Shown here: in pieces, positions 14,907 to 14,959 of the stretch
Position numbering within the stretch: the stretch's first letter is position 1
Layout: every line of letters begins with the position of its first letter
Source: Clostridium sp. CAG:1013
GTDB taxonomy: Bacteria > Bacillota > Clostridia > Oscillospirales > Acutalibacteraceae
Direction of reading: 5' to 3'
Length of the DNA stretch: 14,959 nt
Assembly: GCA_000432995.1 (NCBI GenBank)
Contig: HF972604.1
Coordinates: forward strand, 1-14,959
Notes under the pieces: model-generated
The model's input: the letters and a program-made list of their open reading frames with translations, nothing else
Database searches by the model: none
Told to the model about the DNA's origin: nothing
Program-made: the position numbers and the translations under genes

Positions 14907-14959
14907 TGCTTGCTCCGCATAATTGTCTTTTTGCTTTCATTTTGTACCAGTAAACATGG

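Overview
The window looks like a chromosomal segment of a low-to-moderate GC Firmicute, probably a gut-type member of the Clostridia. The reasons are strong AGGAGG-type ribosome binding sites, YesM/YesN-type two-component proteins, a Firmicutes-style kdp locus, and Rhs/wall-associated-protein tails with the NLFAYCDNNPV signature. No rRNA, tRNA, CRISPR array or intact insertion sequence is visible. Taxonomy below class level cannot be judged from the sequence.

Region 1 (1-3373, + strand): the 3' part of a YesM-like sensor histidine kinase and a complete YesN-like AraC-type response regulator. This pairing usually controls carbohydrate uptake genes. Directly after yesN is the remnant of a DUF1593 (nucleoside-hydrolase-like) gene. 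It lacks its start, carries a one-base frameshift in an A5 tract and ends at an early stop, so the regulators now sit beside a dead gene.

Region 2 (3374-12570): a small unknown membrane protein on the minus strand, then a full potassium-uptake locus on the plus strand: kdpD-kdpE, then a 32-codon ORF, kdpF, kdpA, kdpB and kdpC. KdpD senses and phosphorylates KdpE, and KdpE turns on the KdpFABC K+ pump. The kdpD and kdpF promoters share one architecture: a 23-bp near-identical box built on a CTTAAT repeat with 11-bp period, exactly 42 bp, then an extended -10 (TGnTAtAAT type) without a good -35, then a leader of about 26 nt. This is a strong candidate KdpE operator that activates both transcripts. 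KdpD also carries the SxS-x20-FTAxY-like motif reported for cyclic-di-AMP binding in the USP domain of Staphylococcus aureus KdpD. A bidirectional terminator closes the region.

Region 3 (12571-14959, minus strand): debris of an Rhs polymorphic-toxin locus. Reading on the minus strand there is an orphan Rhs C-terminal toxin module, a membrane immunity-like protein overlapping it by 4 bp, and a strong terminator. Next comes a second Rhs tail that has lost both its front and its toxin, followed by two paralogous membrane proteins, each followed by a hairpin terminator. The arrangement fits orphan toxin/immunity cassettes displaced from a larger Rhs gene that would lie beyond position 14959.
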